Positions 1 to 7,840 are shown, counted from the stretch's first letter. The stretch: DNA of 64,000 nt from Candidatus Tenderia electrophaga (GCA_001447805.1 CP013099.1:744001-808000); one strand, 5' to 3'. Notes: generated by a model not told the origin, from the letters alone. Translations and numbers: made by a program.

Positions 1-260
1 ATCTGCAGCGCAGCGCCGTGGTGGCCCACCAGCAGATCGTCCAAGCGTTGCTCGATGCGGGGCAGATCGTCATCCGAGCCAAGACCGGCGAGCGACTGCT
101 CCACCGCCCGGGCGACCACTTCGAGTTCCTTCATGTCCCCGGCATGGAAATGCGCCTCAAGGGCGCGCTCAACCACCCAGCCGAAGATCAGGAACACCAC
201 GGTGGCGGCGCCGCCGAACAACAGGGTCAGTCGCGTCGTCAGGGATAAGGGGCGCTTCAT
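1..260 (-). CDS. Heavy-metal sensor histidine kinase, N-terminal part (cut by window edge)
   Basis: Only the first 86 or so codons are in the window; the gene continues beyond base 1. The visible part is a membrane anchor: a basic start (MKRPLSLTTRLTLLF) and one hydrophobic helix at about residues 10-30, then a charged periplasmic segment. The start ATG follows the regulator stop codon with no gap, so the two are translationally coupled, as in CusRS/CopRS/PcoRS pairs. The kinase core (HisKA, HATPase) is outside the window, so the call rests on this anchor, the regulator and the divergent copper genes. It probably senses periplasmic copper or silver. Confidence 0.72.
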   Translation of the reverse strand, partial: MKRPLSLTTRLTLLFGGAATVVFLIFGWVVERALEAHFHAGDMKELEVVARAVEQSLAGLGSDDDLPRIEQRLDDLLVGHHGAALQ

Positions 261-947
261 CTAGGCACTGCCGTCCGGCGCGTCGATCATGTAACCCATG
301 CCGCGTACTGTCTGGATCAGCTTGGTGTCACAGCCATCGTCGATCTTGGCGCGCAGGCGGCGGATCGCCACATCGATGACGTTGCTGTCGCTGTCGAAGT
401 TCATGTCCCAGACCTGGGAGGCGATCAGGGAGCGGGGCAGCACCTCGCCCTGGCGCCGCACCAGCAGTTCCAGCAGGGCGAACTCCTTGGCGCTCAGGTG
501 GATGCGCCGGCCGCCGCGCATGACCCGGCGGCGCGCCAGGTCCAGCTCCAGCTCGGCTACAGCCAGGCGCGTGACCGCCGCATGGCCTGCGCCGCGCCGC
601 AACAGGGTGCGGACACGCGCCAGCAGTTCGGCGAAGACAAAGGGTTTGAGCAGGTAGTCATCCGCCCCCAGCTCCAATCCCTTGACACGATCATCGACAC
701 TGTCGCGGGCGGTCAGAAACAGCACCGGCACCTCCTTGCCCGCCTCGCGCAATGAGGTCAGAATCCGCCAGCCGTCCACATCCGGCAGCATCACATCCAG
801 AATGATCAGGTCGTGGTCTTCCGTCATCGCCCGGTGATGGCCGTCCAGGCCGTTGCGGGCCAGGTCGACCATGAAGCCGGCCTCGCTCAGCCCTTGGCTG
901 AGGTATTCGCCGGTTTTGAGTTCGTCTTCGACGATCAGTATTTTCAT
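261..947 (-). CDS. copR: Copper-responsive OmpR-family response regulator (CusR/CopR-like)
   Basis: The 228-residue length is standard for OmpR/PhoB regulators. A receiver domain fills residues 1-115, with acidic residues near 8-9 (VEDE), the phospho-acceptor Asp at about 51 ([10 protein letters not shown]), the Thr of FLTARDS and Lys of LLKPF. A winged-helix DNA-binding domain follows, ending in the typical RTVRGMGYM stretch. The gene is divergent from copA, and the intergenic region has an 18-bp dyad that could be its operator. It shares an operon with the partial kinase. The family controls periplasmic copper or silver resistance genes; the copper assignment here is inferred from the neighbours. 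Confidence 0.85.
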   Translation of the reverse strand: MKILIVEDELKTGEYLSQGLSEAGFMVDLARNGLDGHHRAMTEDHDLIILDVMLPDVDGWRILTSLREAGKEVPVLFLTARDSVDDRVKGLELGADDYLLKPFVFAELLARVRTLLRRGAGHAAVTRLAVAELELDLARRRVMRGGRRIHLSAKEFALLELLVRRQGEVLPRSLIASQVWDMNFDSDSNVIDVAIRRLRAKIDDGCDTKLIQTVRGMGYMIDAPDGSA

Positions 948-1009
948 CGCCCGCCGGTAGATCCTTCTCGTTAAATCAGCGTATGCCGTCTGCAGCCAAA
1001 TTAGCGCAC

Positions 1010-1025
1010 CTCACCTGCCGGTGAG
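1010..1025. promoter_or_regulatory. Inverted repeat CTCACC-N4-GGTGAG in the divergent promoter region
   Basis: A perfect 6-bp dyad with a 4-bp spacer lies between copR (start at 947) and copA, 10 bp before the CATTACAA dyad. It may be a second regulator site or a transcript hairpin. The position is suggestive but no factor can be named. Confidence 0.35.
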
Positions 1026-1035
1026 ATGACTAAAA

Positions 1036-1053
1036 CATTACAAAATTGTAATG
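1036..1053. promoter_or_regulatory. Probable CopR/CusR operator (CATTACAA-AA-TTGTAATG)
   Basis: Two perfect 8-bp arms are separated by AA in the space between the divergent copR and copA genes. CusR/PcoR/CopR boxes are A/T-rich dyads with a TGACAA/TTGTCA or TTACA/TGTAA type core, which this fits. It would control copA-copB and perhaps the regulator itself. No other copy was noticed in the window. Confidence 0.6.
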
Positions 1054-1135
1054 CACACGTCACCTTGGCGACAGGCGCCGGTGATTACGATGGTAACCGC
1101 TAACAGTCACGTACATGACCAGAGGACGGATAAGG

Positions 1136-2923
1136 ATGACACGCAGGACTGCGGATTACCACGACTCTCACCCCTGGAAATCGTCCACTCTGCCGCGCCG
1201 GCGCTTTATCCAGGGTGTCGCTGCGATGGGGTTGCTGGCCGGGCTGGACGCCCTGGTGCCGGCCTGGGCCTGGCAGAAAGGCGGCAACCTGACCGCCGCC
1301 AGGCGGGTCGACGGCGACAGCGACATTTTCGAGCTGGCCATCCGCCGCACGCCGATGAGCATCGGCGGGCAGCCCGCCAGGCCCATCACCCTCAACGGCT
1401 CCATTCCCGGCCCCCTGATCCGCATGCGGCAGGGGCGCGACGCGGTGCTGCGGGTGACCAACCACCTGGACGAGGACACCTCGATCCACTGGCACGGCAT
1501 CCTGTTGCCTTATACCATGGACGGCGTGCCCGGCGTGTCCTTTGCCGGGATCAAGCCGGGCGAGACCTTCGAGTACCGCTATCCGGTCGAACAGAGCGGC
1601 ACCTACTGGTACCACAGCCACTCCGGCTTGCAGGAGCAGCTGGGGCACTACGGCCCGCTCATCCTCGACCCCGCCGAGCCGGAGCCCTTCGAGTACCAGC
1701 GCGACTATGTCGTCATGCTGTCCGACTGGACCTTCGACGATCCGGGCTGGGTGCTGTCCCGGCTCAAGAAGGGCGAGGGCTACTACAACTACCAGAAACG
1801 CACCGTGGGGGATTTCTTCCGCGATGTCGCCGCGCAGGGCTGGAGCCGGACCTGGGCCGAACGCGGCATGTGGGGGCGCATGCGCATGAGCTCGCGGGAT
1901 ATCGCCGATGTCACCGGCGCGGCCTACACCTATCTCATCAACGGCCTGCCCTCGGAGTCCAATTGGACCGGATTGTTTCGTCCGGGCGAGAAGGTGCGCC
2001 TGCGCGTCATCAACGGCTCGGCCATGAGCTTCTTTGACGTGCGCATCCCGGGGTTGAAGATGACCGTGGTGGCCGCCGACGGCCAGAACGTGGAGCCGGT
2101 GCCCGTCGACGAGTTCCGCATCGGCGTGGCCGAGACCTATGACGTCATCGTCGAACCGCAGCAAGACCGCGCCTATACCATTTTCGCCGAGTCCATGGAC
2201 CGCTCCGGCTTCGTGCGCGCCACGCTCGCCCCGCGCGCCGGCATGAGCGGACCGCTGCCCGCGCCCCGGCCCCAGCCGGTGGAGCGCGAGCTGGCGTCCC
2301 TCGGCATGGGGCATGAGATGGACGGCATGGAGATGGGCGCGGGCGCCATGGCCCACCGCATGGATGCGGCCGGGGGGGATTGGGTGCTGGCCGGGCGCAA
2401 GGTGGTCCACGGGCCCGAGAATCACGGCCCCGGCGCCGCCATGGTGGCCACGAATCCGCAGTACCGCATGAGTGATCCGGGCGTGGGGCTGGAGAGCACG
2501 GCCGGACACAGGGTGCTGGTCTACGACGACCTGCGCAGCCTGGCGCCGTGGCCGGACCAGCGCGCGCCGGGGCGGGAAATCGAGCTGCACCTCACCGGCA
2601 ACATGGAACGCTATATGTGGTCCTTCGACGGCAAGAAGTTCTCCGAGGTGGACGGCCCGATCGTCTTCCGCCACGGCGAGCGGCTGCGCCTGATCATGGT
2701 CAACGACACCATGATGGACCATCCCATCCACCTGCACGGCATGTGGATGGAGCTGGAGAACAGGCACGGTGAGTACCGCCCGCGCAAGCACACCATCAGC
2801 CTCAAGCCGGGCGAGATGCTGTCGGCGCAGATCAGCGCCGATGCGCCGGGAGACTGGGCCTTTCATTGCCATCTGCTCTACCACATGAAGGCCGGCATGT
2901 TCCGCGTGGTATCGGTGGTATGA
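1136..2923 (+). CDS. copA: Multicopper oxidase CopA/PcoA, Tat-exported
   Basis: This periplasmic multicopper oxidase confers copper resistance, probably by oxidising or sequestering Cu(I). A twin-arginine signal (LPRRRFIQGV, about residues 19-29) precedes a hydrophobic stretch ending near AWA. All four copper motifs are present: IHWHG, YWYHSHS, HPIHLHG and HCHLLYHMKAGM. A Met-rich loop (MGHEMDGMEMGAGAM) in the middle is typical of CopA/PcoA. The ATG at 1136 is preferred because AGAGG lies about 10 bases upstream; an in-frame ATG at 1115 would add 7 residues. At 595 residues it is full length. copB follows 20 bp downstream. This is not the P-type ATPase also called CopA at 44843. Confidence 0.93.
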   Translation: MTRRTADYHDSHPWKSSTLPRRRFIQGVAAMGLLAGLDALVPAWAWQKGGNLTAARRVDGDSDIFELAIRRTPMSIGGQPARPITLNGSIPGPLIRMRQGRDAVLRVTNHLDEDTSIHWHGILLPYTMDGVPGVSFAGIKPGETFEYRYPVEQSGTYWYHSHSGLQEQLGHYGPLILDPAEPEPFEYQRDYVVMLSDWTFDDPGWVLSRLKKGEGYYNYQKRTVGDFFRDVAAQGWSRTWAERGMWGRMRMSSRDIADVTGAAYTYLINGLPSESNWTGLFRPGEKVRLRVINGSAMSFFDVRIPGLKMTVVAADGQNVEPVPVDEFRIGVAETYDVIVEPQQDRAYTIFAESMDRSGFVRATLAPRAGMSGPLPAPRPQPVERELASLGMGHEMDGMEMGAGAMAHRMDAAGGDWVLAGRKVVHGPENHGPGAAMVATNPQYRMSDPGVGLESTAGHRVLVYDDLRSLAPWPDQRAPGREIELHLTGNMERYMWSFDGKKFSEVDGPIVFRHGERLRLIMVNDTMMDHPIHLHGMWMELENRHGEYRPRKHTISLKPGEMLSAQISADAPGDWAFHCHLLYHMKAGMFRVVSVV

Positions 2924-2943
2924 ATATGAACGGGAGGGACGCG

Positions 2944-3735
2944 ATGTTACAGGATGATTTCCGCTTGCCTCGGGCGCGGGCGGCGACCGCGCTGGCGCTG
3001 GGCTTATTGATGGCAGGCGCCCCGGCGTGGGCCGCCGGTACCGGCCTCCAGGCGCAGCCCGGCTGGCCCCTGCCGATCCACGACGACACCCGCTATGCCA
3101 GCCTGATGCTGGACCGGTTGGAATACAGGGAAAACGACAGTGAAGATGTGCTGTTGTGGGATGCGCAATTCTGGTACGGCGGTGATATCGACCGGCTGTG
3201 GATCGAGACCGAGGGTGAAGACGTGGTGTCCGGCGGCGCAGGCGGCGAGCTGGAAAATTTCGATGTCCAGTTCAGCCATCGCTTCGCCCCCTTCTGGGAT
3301 CTCCAGGCGGGTCTGGGCTACCAGCGCGCCTACGGTTCCGGGTCCGACAAGGATCGTGCCTCGGCCCTGGTCGGGGTGCAGGGGCTGGCGCCGTACTGGT
3401 TCGAGATCGACGCCAATCTGCGCCTCAGCGAGGACGGGGATCTGTCCGCCGATCTCGAGGCGGAGTACGACTGGCTCCTGACCCAACGCCTGATCCTCCA
3501 GCCGCGCTTCGAAACCTCGTATGCCTTCGACGAGGTGCGGGAATTCGGCATCGGTGAAGGGCTCAATGGTGTGACGGCGGGCCTGCGCCTGCGCTACGAG
3601 ATCCGGCGCGAGTTTGCGCCCTATGTGGGCGTCACCTGGTTTCGCAGGTTCGGCGACAGCGCCAATCTGGCCCGGGCGGGCGGCGCAGACGTGGACGCCG
3701 CAGCGGTGGTGGCGGGCGTGCGGTTTTGGTGGTAG
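2944..3735 (+). CDS. copB: Copper resistance outer-membrane protein CopB/PcoB
   Basis: The 263-residue protein starts with a clear signal peptide (hydrophobic LALGLLMAGAPAWA). The mature part has the hallmarks of CopB: a start with WPLPIHDD, a central LLWDAQFWYGGDIDRLWIE block, and repeated amphipathic strands ending in an aromatic C-terminus (GVRFWW), as in outer-membrane barrels. ATG 2944 is chosen because GGGAGG lies 6-7 bases upstream; an ATG at 2920 overlapping the copA stop is possible. CopB pairs with the CopA oxidase in Pco/Cop systems. The Met/His-rich N-terminal repeats of some relatives are absent. Confidence 0.92.
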   Translation: MLQDDFRLPRARAATALALGLLMAGAPAWAAGTGLQAQPGWPLPIHDDTRYASLMLDRLEYRENDSEDVLLWDAQFWYGGDIDRLWIETEGEDVVSGGAGGELENFDVQFSHRFAPFWDLQAGLGYQRAYGSGSDKDRASALVGVQGLAPYWFEIDANLRLSEDGDLSADLEAEYDWLLTQRLILQPRFETSYAFDEVREFGIGEGLNGVTAGLRLRYEIRREFAPYVGVTWFRRFGDSANLARAGGADVDAAAVVAGVRFWW

Positions 3736-3830
3736 GGCGGCATCCGTCCGGCTACGGCAACAACATTGACGGTCCGGATGGTGAAATTCGGTTTGAACGT
3801 TCACCGGGGCGGCAACGAGGAACCACTATC

Positions 3831-3950
3831 ATGAAAAGCATCCATAAGCACTCGCTGGTCTTGACAATGATGTTTGCATTCTCAGTGCCGGCCATGGCGG
3901 ACGAACAACAGCACAACAGCAACGAGCGGGGTGTGAATGATGATGCATGA
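3831..3950 (+). CDS. Small exported protein, 39 residues
   Basis: The protein is MKSIHKHSLVLTMMFAFSV followed by PAMADE, a complete signal peptide with an Ala-x-Ala cleavage site, and then about 16 hydrophilic residues (QQHNSNERGVNDDA). A GAGGAA lies upstream of the ATG. The mature product would be a short Asn/Asp/His-containing peptide. It sits in the copper operon between copB and a small membrane protein and overlaps the latter by 14 bases in another frame. It could be a periplasmic metal-binding peptide or the remains of a longer gene. No family was recognised. Confidence 0.4.
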   Translation: MKSIHKHSLVLTMMFAFSVPAMADEQQHNSNERGVNDDA

Positions 3951-4074
3951 TTCGGGTGATTGGCATTGGGGGGCTGGTTTTGGGCACTGGGCGCTTGGCC
4001 TGCTGTTCTGGTTGCTTGTGGTGCTGGCGTTGGTGGCATTGGTGAAGTATGTGTTCGGTGGCAGGAAGAAATGA
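3937..4074 (+). CDS. Tiny single-pass membrane protein, 45 residues
   Basis: Starting with ATGATGATG, this frame encodes an N-terminus rich in His, Trp and Gly (MHDSGDWHWGAGFGHW), a strong transmembrane helix (LGLLFWLLVVLALVALV) and a basic end (GGRKK). This looks like a real small membrane protein: a hydrophobic core flanked by positive charge on the inner side. GCGGGG lies just upstream. Start may be any of the three Met codons. The operon position between copB and a beta-propeller gene suggests a role in copper handling at the membrane. The His residues could bind metal; that is inference. Confidence 0.6.
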   Translation: MMMHDSGDWHWGAGFGHWALGLLFWLLVVLALVALVKYVFGGRKK

Positions 4075-4084
4075 GGGCGGGACG

Positions 4085-5137
4085 ATGAAAATACTGCTGA
4101 CAGTGGTAATGACTGTGTGGGTGTCGGCGGCGGCCACGGCCACCGCATCCCCGTTTATGTACGTGCCCACGGGTGACGCCGATGATCTTGTCGTCATCGA
4201 TCTCGATGAGGATAAAGTCGTCGGGCGTATCGGTGAACTCGAGAACGCCCATGGTCTGGCGGCCAGTCCAAACAGCGAATACCTGGTGGCAGGGAGCATG
4301 CAGCCTGTGGAGGGCGGTGCTGCGGAGGATATGTCTAAGCCGGCCTCAGTGAGCGAGGATGAACATGCGGCCCATCATGCCGGTGGTGATGCCGCCGCCA
4401 TGAAAAGCCCCGCTTATCTCTCCATCATCGAGCCCAGGCGCGGTCATGTGATACGCCGCGTCGCCGTGCCTGCGCTGGCGCATCATACGGCGATATCGCC
4501 CGACGGGAAGCACGCCATTGCCGTGCACTCCGGCGCGGGCGGTATATCCGTTGTTGACCTGAACACAATGGAGGCCGTGAAAACCATCCAGACCGGGGCA
4601 TTGCCTAACTATGCTGTATTCAGCGGCGACGGCAGGTACCTCTACGTCTCCAATGCCGGAGCGGGGAGTGTCAGTGAGATCGATACGCACGACTGGCGCA
4701 TCAGGCGCCAACTCACGGCGGGTAACGGGCCGGAGCACCTGGTGTTGTCCCCTGACGGTGCCCGCCTGTTTGTGGCGGATGTCGATGACGGGACTGTGAT
4801 CGGCGTGAATCTGAAAAGCGGCGCGTTGACAAACCGTTTCGACGTCGGTGCCGAGCCGCACGGCATCGATATCTCTACAGATGGGCGCTGGTTGTTCGTA
4901 TCCAGCAAAAGCGATCAGACCTTGAGCCGGATCGATTTGACCGACAACAGTGTGGGCAAGATCGATCTTCAGCCCGCACCCTATCACGTTGTCTATGTCG
5001 CCGCAGTGAGCAAACTTTATGTCTCCAGCCGCGAGGCTGCAAAGATTTGGGTGCTCGATCCCGCCGGCATGAACGTTGTCGCTGAGATAGATATCGGCCG
5101 TGGCGTTGCCCATCAGATGGTGATACGGCCGCAATGA
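4085..5137 (+). CDS. Exported YVTN/SMP30-type beta-propeller protein
   Basis: A 350-residue protein with a signal peptide (residues 1-22, ending TATAS) followed by repeats with the beta-propeller pattern (VYVSNAGAGSVSEID, LFVADVDDGTVIGVN, LFVSSKSDQTLSRID). An insertion at about residues 71-108 carries acidic residues, His and Met (EDEHAAHHAGGD) and could bind metal. ATG 4085 has GGGCGGG upstream. It follows the tiny membrane protein closely and overlaps merR by 4 bp (ATGA), so both are in one operon. Such propellers are periplasmic; a copper-binding or electron-transfer partner role is only inferred. Confidence 0.8.
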   Translation: MKILLTVVMTVWVSAAATATASPFMYVPTGDADDLVVIDLDEDKVVGRIGELENAHGLAASPNSEYLVAGSMQPVEGGAAEDMSKPASVSEDEHAAHHAGGDAAAMKSPAYLSIIEPRRGHVIRRVAVPALAHHTAISPDGKHAIAVHSGAGGISVVDLNTMEAVKTIQTGALPNYAVFSGDGRYLYVSNAGAGSVSEIDTHDWRIRRQLTAGNGPEHLVLSPDGARLFVADVDDGTVIGVNLKSGALTNRFDVGAEPHGIDISTDGRWLFVSSKSDQTLSRIDLTDNSVGKIDLQPAPYHVVYVAAVSKLYVSSREAAKIWVLDPAGMNVVAEIDIGRGVAHQMVIRPQ

Positions 5138-5595
5138 AGCACTCGCGCTTGAAGGTCGGCGAACTGGCCAGGCGATCGGGGGTGACCGCTGAAACCGTTC
5201 GTCACTACACCGACAAGGGTTTGTTGCGTCCTGAGCGGGATTCCGCCAACGGTTACCAACTATATCCGGAACAGGATATCGGCCGTGTGCGCTTTATCCG
5301 CCGGGCCAAGCAGCTCGGTTTCACGCTCAGCGAGATTGGCCGGCTGCTGGGTTATGCGGAGCGCGGCACGTCGCCCTGCCCGGAAGTGCGGGACCTGGTT
5401 CAGGCAAGGATCGTGGAAAACCGGCGCAGGTTACAGGCCCTGACGGCGCTGCAGCTGCGCCTGGAACAGGCATTGAATGTTTGGCGGGCGCTCCCCGACA
5501 AGGTGCCCGACGGCGACTCCATTTGTCATCTGATTGAAACGGTTACGGAAATTTCCGATGAAGGGGTTGACCTCGGGGTTACCCCCAGGTTCTAG
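5134..5595 (+). CDS. MerR-family metal-responsive transcription activator
   Basis: The 153-residue protein has the MerR winged-helix domain (KVGELARRSGVTAETVRHY, then YQLYPEQDIGRVRFI) and a long dimerisation helix. Cys82 (SPCPEVRDL) sits where divalent-metal sensors such as ZntR, MerR, CadR and PbrR have Cys and where CueR-type Cu(I) sensors have Ser. Cys131 (DSICHLIE) matches the C-terminal loop Cys. The intermediate loop Cys seen in ZntR or CueR is absent. The ATG overlaps the upstream stop (ATGA). Its 3' end contains a MerR-type promoter facing the next operon, probably its target. Metal specificity is unresolved. Confidence 0.88.
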   Translation: MKHSRLKVGELARRSGVTAETVRHYTDKGLLRPERDSANGYQLYPEQDIGRVRFIRRAKQLGFTLSEIGRLLGYAERGTSPCPEVRDLVQARIVENRRRLQALTALQLRLEQALNVWRALPDKVPDGDSICHLIETVTEISDEGVDLGVTPRF

Positions 5596-5598
5596 AAT
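5567..5598 (+). promoter_or_regulatory. MerR-type promoter/operator with 20-bp spacer inside the 3' end of merR
   Basis: The -35 TTGACC (5567-5572) and -10 TAGAAT (5593-5598) are 20 bp apart, the over-long spacing that MerR-family activators correct. The spacer holds the dyad ACCT-c-GGGG-tta-CCCC-c-AGGT (5570-5590), centred on 5580. The merR stop codon TAG is part of the -10 element. It should drive transcription of the DUF547 gene (5632) and the genes after it. Confidence 0.8.
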
Positions 5599-5631
5599 CA
5601 AACATCCGCCGTAGGGCTCAAGTGACGTGAC

Positions 5632-6432
5632 ATGTTAAGGATTTTATTGGCGATATCGGGACTGGTCATGGTCGGCGCCGCCGCGGCCGGCGATGTCGCC
5701 CGCTTTAATACCCTGTACGGGGAACTGCTGCAACGGTATTGGCGCCCGGCGGTGACCATCAACGGCGTCGAGACCACGGTCTTCGATTACGCCGCCATGC
5801 AGCGCGAGGCCGGACCGCTGATGGACGACATCGCCGACACCCTGGAGGCGATCGACCCCGCGGCGATCGAAGACCCGGACGAACGCAAGGCCTTCTGGAT
5901 CAATGTCTACAATTTTACCGCCATGCGCATGGTGATCGACGCCTACCCGGTCGATTCCATCACCAGTTTCAAGATCAGCCTGATCAAGCATCCCTGGTCC
6001 AAGGATGCAATCAAGGTGGGCGGACGCGACTACAGTCTGAGCGAAATCGAAAAAGAGGTGTTGCTGCAACGCTTCGATGACCCGCGCATCATCTTCGCCG
6101 TCAGTTGCGCGGCGGTGAGTTGCCCCGACCGCAGCGCGGAGCCCTTTGCCGGCGAGCGCCTGGATGCCCGGCTTGACGAACTCATCAGGACCTTTTTTCG
6201 CAACCCCGCGAAGGGTCTCTCTTTAAACCGCCAGACAAATACCTTGACCCTGGCTTGGATACTCGAGAAGGACGACTATCTTTTTGAAGAGTACCCGGAT
6301 GGGGTACTGGGATTCGTCAAACCTTATCTTGATGCCGGGCAACGCGCCTGGCTGGAGACGCATCCGGCCCGGCTCGACTACTTCGATCATGACTGGACGC
6401 TCAATGACCTGGCGCAGGCCGATGGCAGGTGA
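5632..6432 (+). CDS. Exported DUF547 protein
   Basis: A 266-residue protein with a short signal peptide (hydrophobic LLAISGLVMVGAAAA). The body carries DUF547 signatures: FWINVYNFTAMRMV in the middle and IIFAVSCAAVSCPDRSAEPF about 60 residues later. DUF547 has no established biochemical function; a papain-like fold has been suggested for relatives. It is the first gene after the MerR-type promoter and precedes the Met-rich protein, so it is probably metal-induced. The ribosome site before ATG 5632 is weak. Confidence 0.82.
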   Translation: MLRILLAISGLVMVGAAAAGDVARFNTLYGELLQRYWRPAVTINGVETTVFDYAAMQREAGPLMDDIADTLEAIDPAAIEDPDERKAFWINVYNFTAMRMVIDAYPVDSITSFKISLIKHPWSKDAIKVGGRDYSLSEIEKEVLLQRFDDPRIIFAVSCAAVSCPDRSAEPFAGERLDARLDELIRTFFRNPAKGLSLNRQTNTLTLAWILEKDDYLFEEYPDGVLGFVKPYLDAGQRAWLETHPARLDYFDHDWTLNDLAQADGR

Positions 6433-6498
6433 AGCAAGTGGTAACCACGGAGGAATCGCGCTGCGGCGGATTCAAACACGATGACCAAGGAGATCGCT

Positions 6499-6960
6499 AT
6501 GAAGACAATGATGGCACCGATGATTCTGGGGCTCGCCCTGGCCGTTCCCGGCGCCTATGCCGATGACCGCCACCACTCAGACAAGGCGGGGGGGCAAGGC
6601 CAAGGGATGGGACAAGACATGGGCATGATGGACATGGAGCAGATGCAAGAGCGCATGCGCGAGATGCAACAGATGATGGACCGCATCAACAACAGCGACG
6701 ACCCGGAGGAGCGTCGGCGCCTGATGCAGCAGCACATGGAAAAGATGCACCGGATGATGGGCAAGATGAACAAAGGCATGATGATGCAGGGCGATGGTGC
6801 CATGGGCATGAACGGCGATGACAAGGCGGCCGGCATGTCCATGGAGCAGCGGCAGCAGATGATGGAGAAACGCATGGACATGATGCAGGGCATGATGCAG
6901 CAGATGATGGAACAGATGATGCAACAGCAGCGCCACGGTCCGGGCGGAATGAAGAAGTAA
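6499..6960 (+). CDS. Methionine-rich periplasmic protein, probable copper/silver binder
   Basis: Signal peptide KTMMAPMILGLALAVPGAYA is followed by about 130 residues dominated by Met, Gln, Glu, Arg and His, with repeats such as MMDMEQMQERM, MREMQQMMDRI and MQQMMEQMMQQQ. MMxxM and MxxxM spacing on a helix is a known way to bind Cu(I) or Ag(I). A few His residues follow the signal (DDRHHSD). ATG 6499 is chosen over 6481 because AAGGAG lies 8 bases before it. The protein is low-complexity, so no family name is safe. Co-transcription with DUF547 and DUF2933 is likely. Confidence 0.78.
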   Translation: MKTMMAPMILGLALAVPGAYADDRHHSDKAGGQGQGMGQDMGMMDMEQMQERMREMQQMMDRINNSDDPEERRRLMQQHMEKMHRMMGKMNKGMMMQGDGAMGMNGDDKAAGMSMEQRQQMMEKRMDMMQGMMQQMMEQMMQQQRHGPGGMKK

Positions 6961-6962
6961 CT

Positions 6963-7166
6963 ATGGATGCCAGACAAAAAGCACCATGGTGGCGTTCACG
7001 TAGCGGAGTTGTGCTGCTCGGCTTTACCGCGGTGGCGGGGTTCTTCCTGTTCAGCGAGCACCGCGCCCATGCGCTGGGTTGGCTGCCGTGGCTGATCCTG
7101 CTCGCCTGCCCCTTGATGCATCTGTTCATGCACGGCGGCCATGGCGAAGAGCACAAGCATGACTGA
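6963..7166 (+). CDS. DUF2933 small membrane protein
   Basis: A 67-residue protein with two hydrophobic segments (GVVLLGFTAVAGFFLF; LGWLPWLILLACPLMHLFM) and a His-rich tail (HGGHGEEHKHD). The pattern SEHRAHALGWLPWLILLACPLMHLFMHGGHG is the DUF2933 family signature, here noted in parts (CPLMHLFMHGGHG). These proteins are found in heavy-metal and copper clusters; function is unknown. The His tail may bind metal. It begins 2 bases after the Met-rich gene and overlaps the methyltransferase start by 8 bases. Confidence 0.8.
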   Translation: MDARQKAPWWRSRSGVVLLGFTAVAGFFLFSEHRAHALGWLPWLILLACPLMHLFMHGGHGEEHKHD

Positions 7167-7812
7167 AACCGCGCCCGCCTACGGCCTGTGGTCGCTGGTG
7201 ATCATCAACTCGGCGATCTTCATCTTCTTCGCCTTCAGCTTCTTCAAGCCGCAGAGCAAACGCGACTGGCGCAGCTTCGGTGCCTTTTCTGCCTTCCTGG
7301 TAGCGTTGTTCACCGAGATGTACGGCTTTCCTTTGACCATCTATTTTCTCTCCGGCTGGCTGCAGAGCAATTACCCGCAAGTGGACTGGCTCTCCCACGA
7401 TGCCGGGCATTTGCTGGAAATGATATTCGGTTGGAAGGCCAATCCCCACTTTGGGCCGTTTCATATCCTCAGCATGCTATTCATCGGCGCTGGTTTCTGG
7501 TTGCTCGCCGCCGCCTGGCGCGTGCTGTATAAAGCCCAAAAAACCGGCACCCTGGCGACCGAAGGACCCTACGCCCGTGTTCGTCATCCCCAGTACATCG
7601 GCTTCGTCCTGATCATGTTCGGCTTCCTGCTACAGTGGCCGACCATCCTGACGCTGCTGATGTTTCCCGTGCTGGTCTACATGTACCTGCGGCTGGCGCG
7701 TTATGAGGAGAGGGCGGTGCGGGCAGAATTTGGTGCCGTCTATGACCGTTATGCCGCGCGCACACCAGCGTTTCTGCCGCATCTGCGGCTTCACAATCGG
7801 GCTGAAATGTAA
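7159..7812 (+). CDS. Isoprenylcysteine carboxyl methyltransferase-like integral membrane protein
   Basis: A 217-residue multi-pass protein. The C-terminal half has the ICMT/PEMT-type motif GPYARVRHPQYIGFVLIMFG, with the R-H-P-Q-Y cofactor-binding core, then a second element (RYEERAVRAEFGAVYDRYAA). The N-terminal half carries MYGFPLTIYFLSG, shared with the paralogue at 22824. ATG 7159 is preferred (GAAGAG 8 bases upstream) over 7141. Bacterial members often accompany copper or mercury genes; their substrate is unknown. It ends the first metal operon. Confidence 0.8.
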   Translation: MTETAPAYGLWSLVIINSAIFIFFAFSFFKPQSKRDWRSFGAFSAFLVALFTEMYGFPLTIYFLSGWLQSNYPQVDWLSHDAGHLLEMIFGWKANPHFGPFHILSMLFIGAGFWLLAAAWRVLYKAQKTGTLATEGPYARVRHPQYIGFVLIMFGFLLQWPTILTLLMFPVLVYMYLRLARYEERAVRAEFGAVYDRYAARTPAFLPHLRLHNRAEM

Positions 7813-7840
7813 GGAGTGAAGATCATAAGCAAACGACCTA

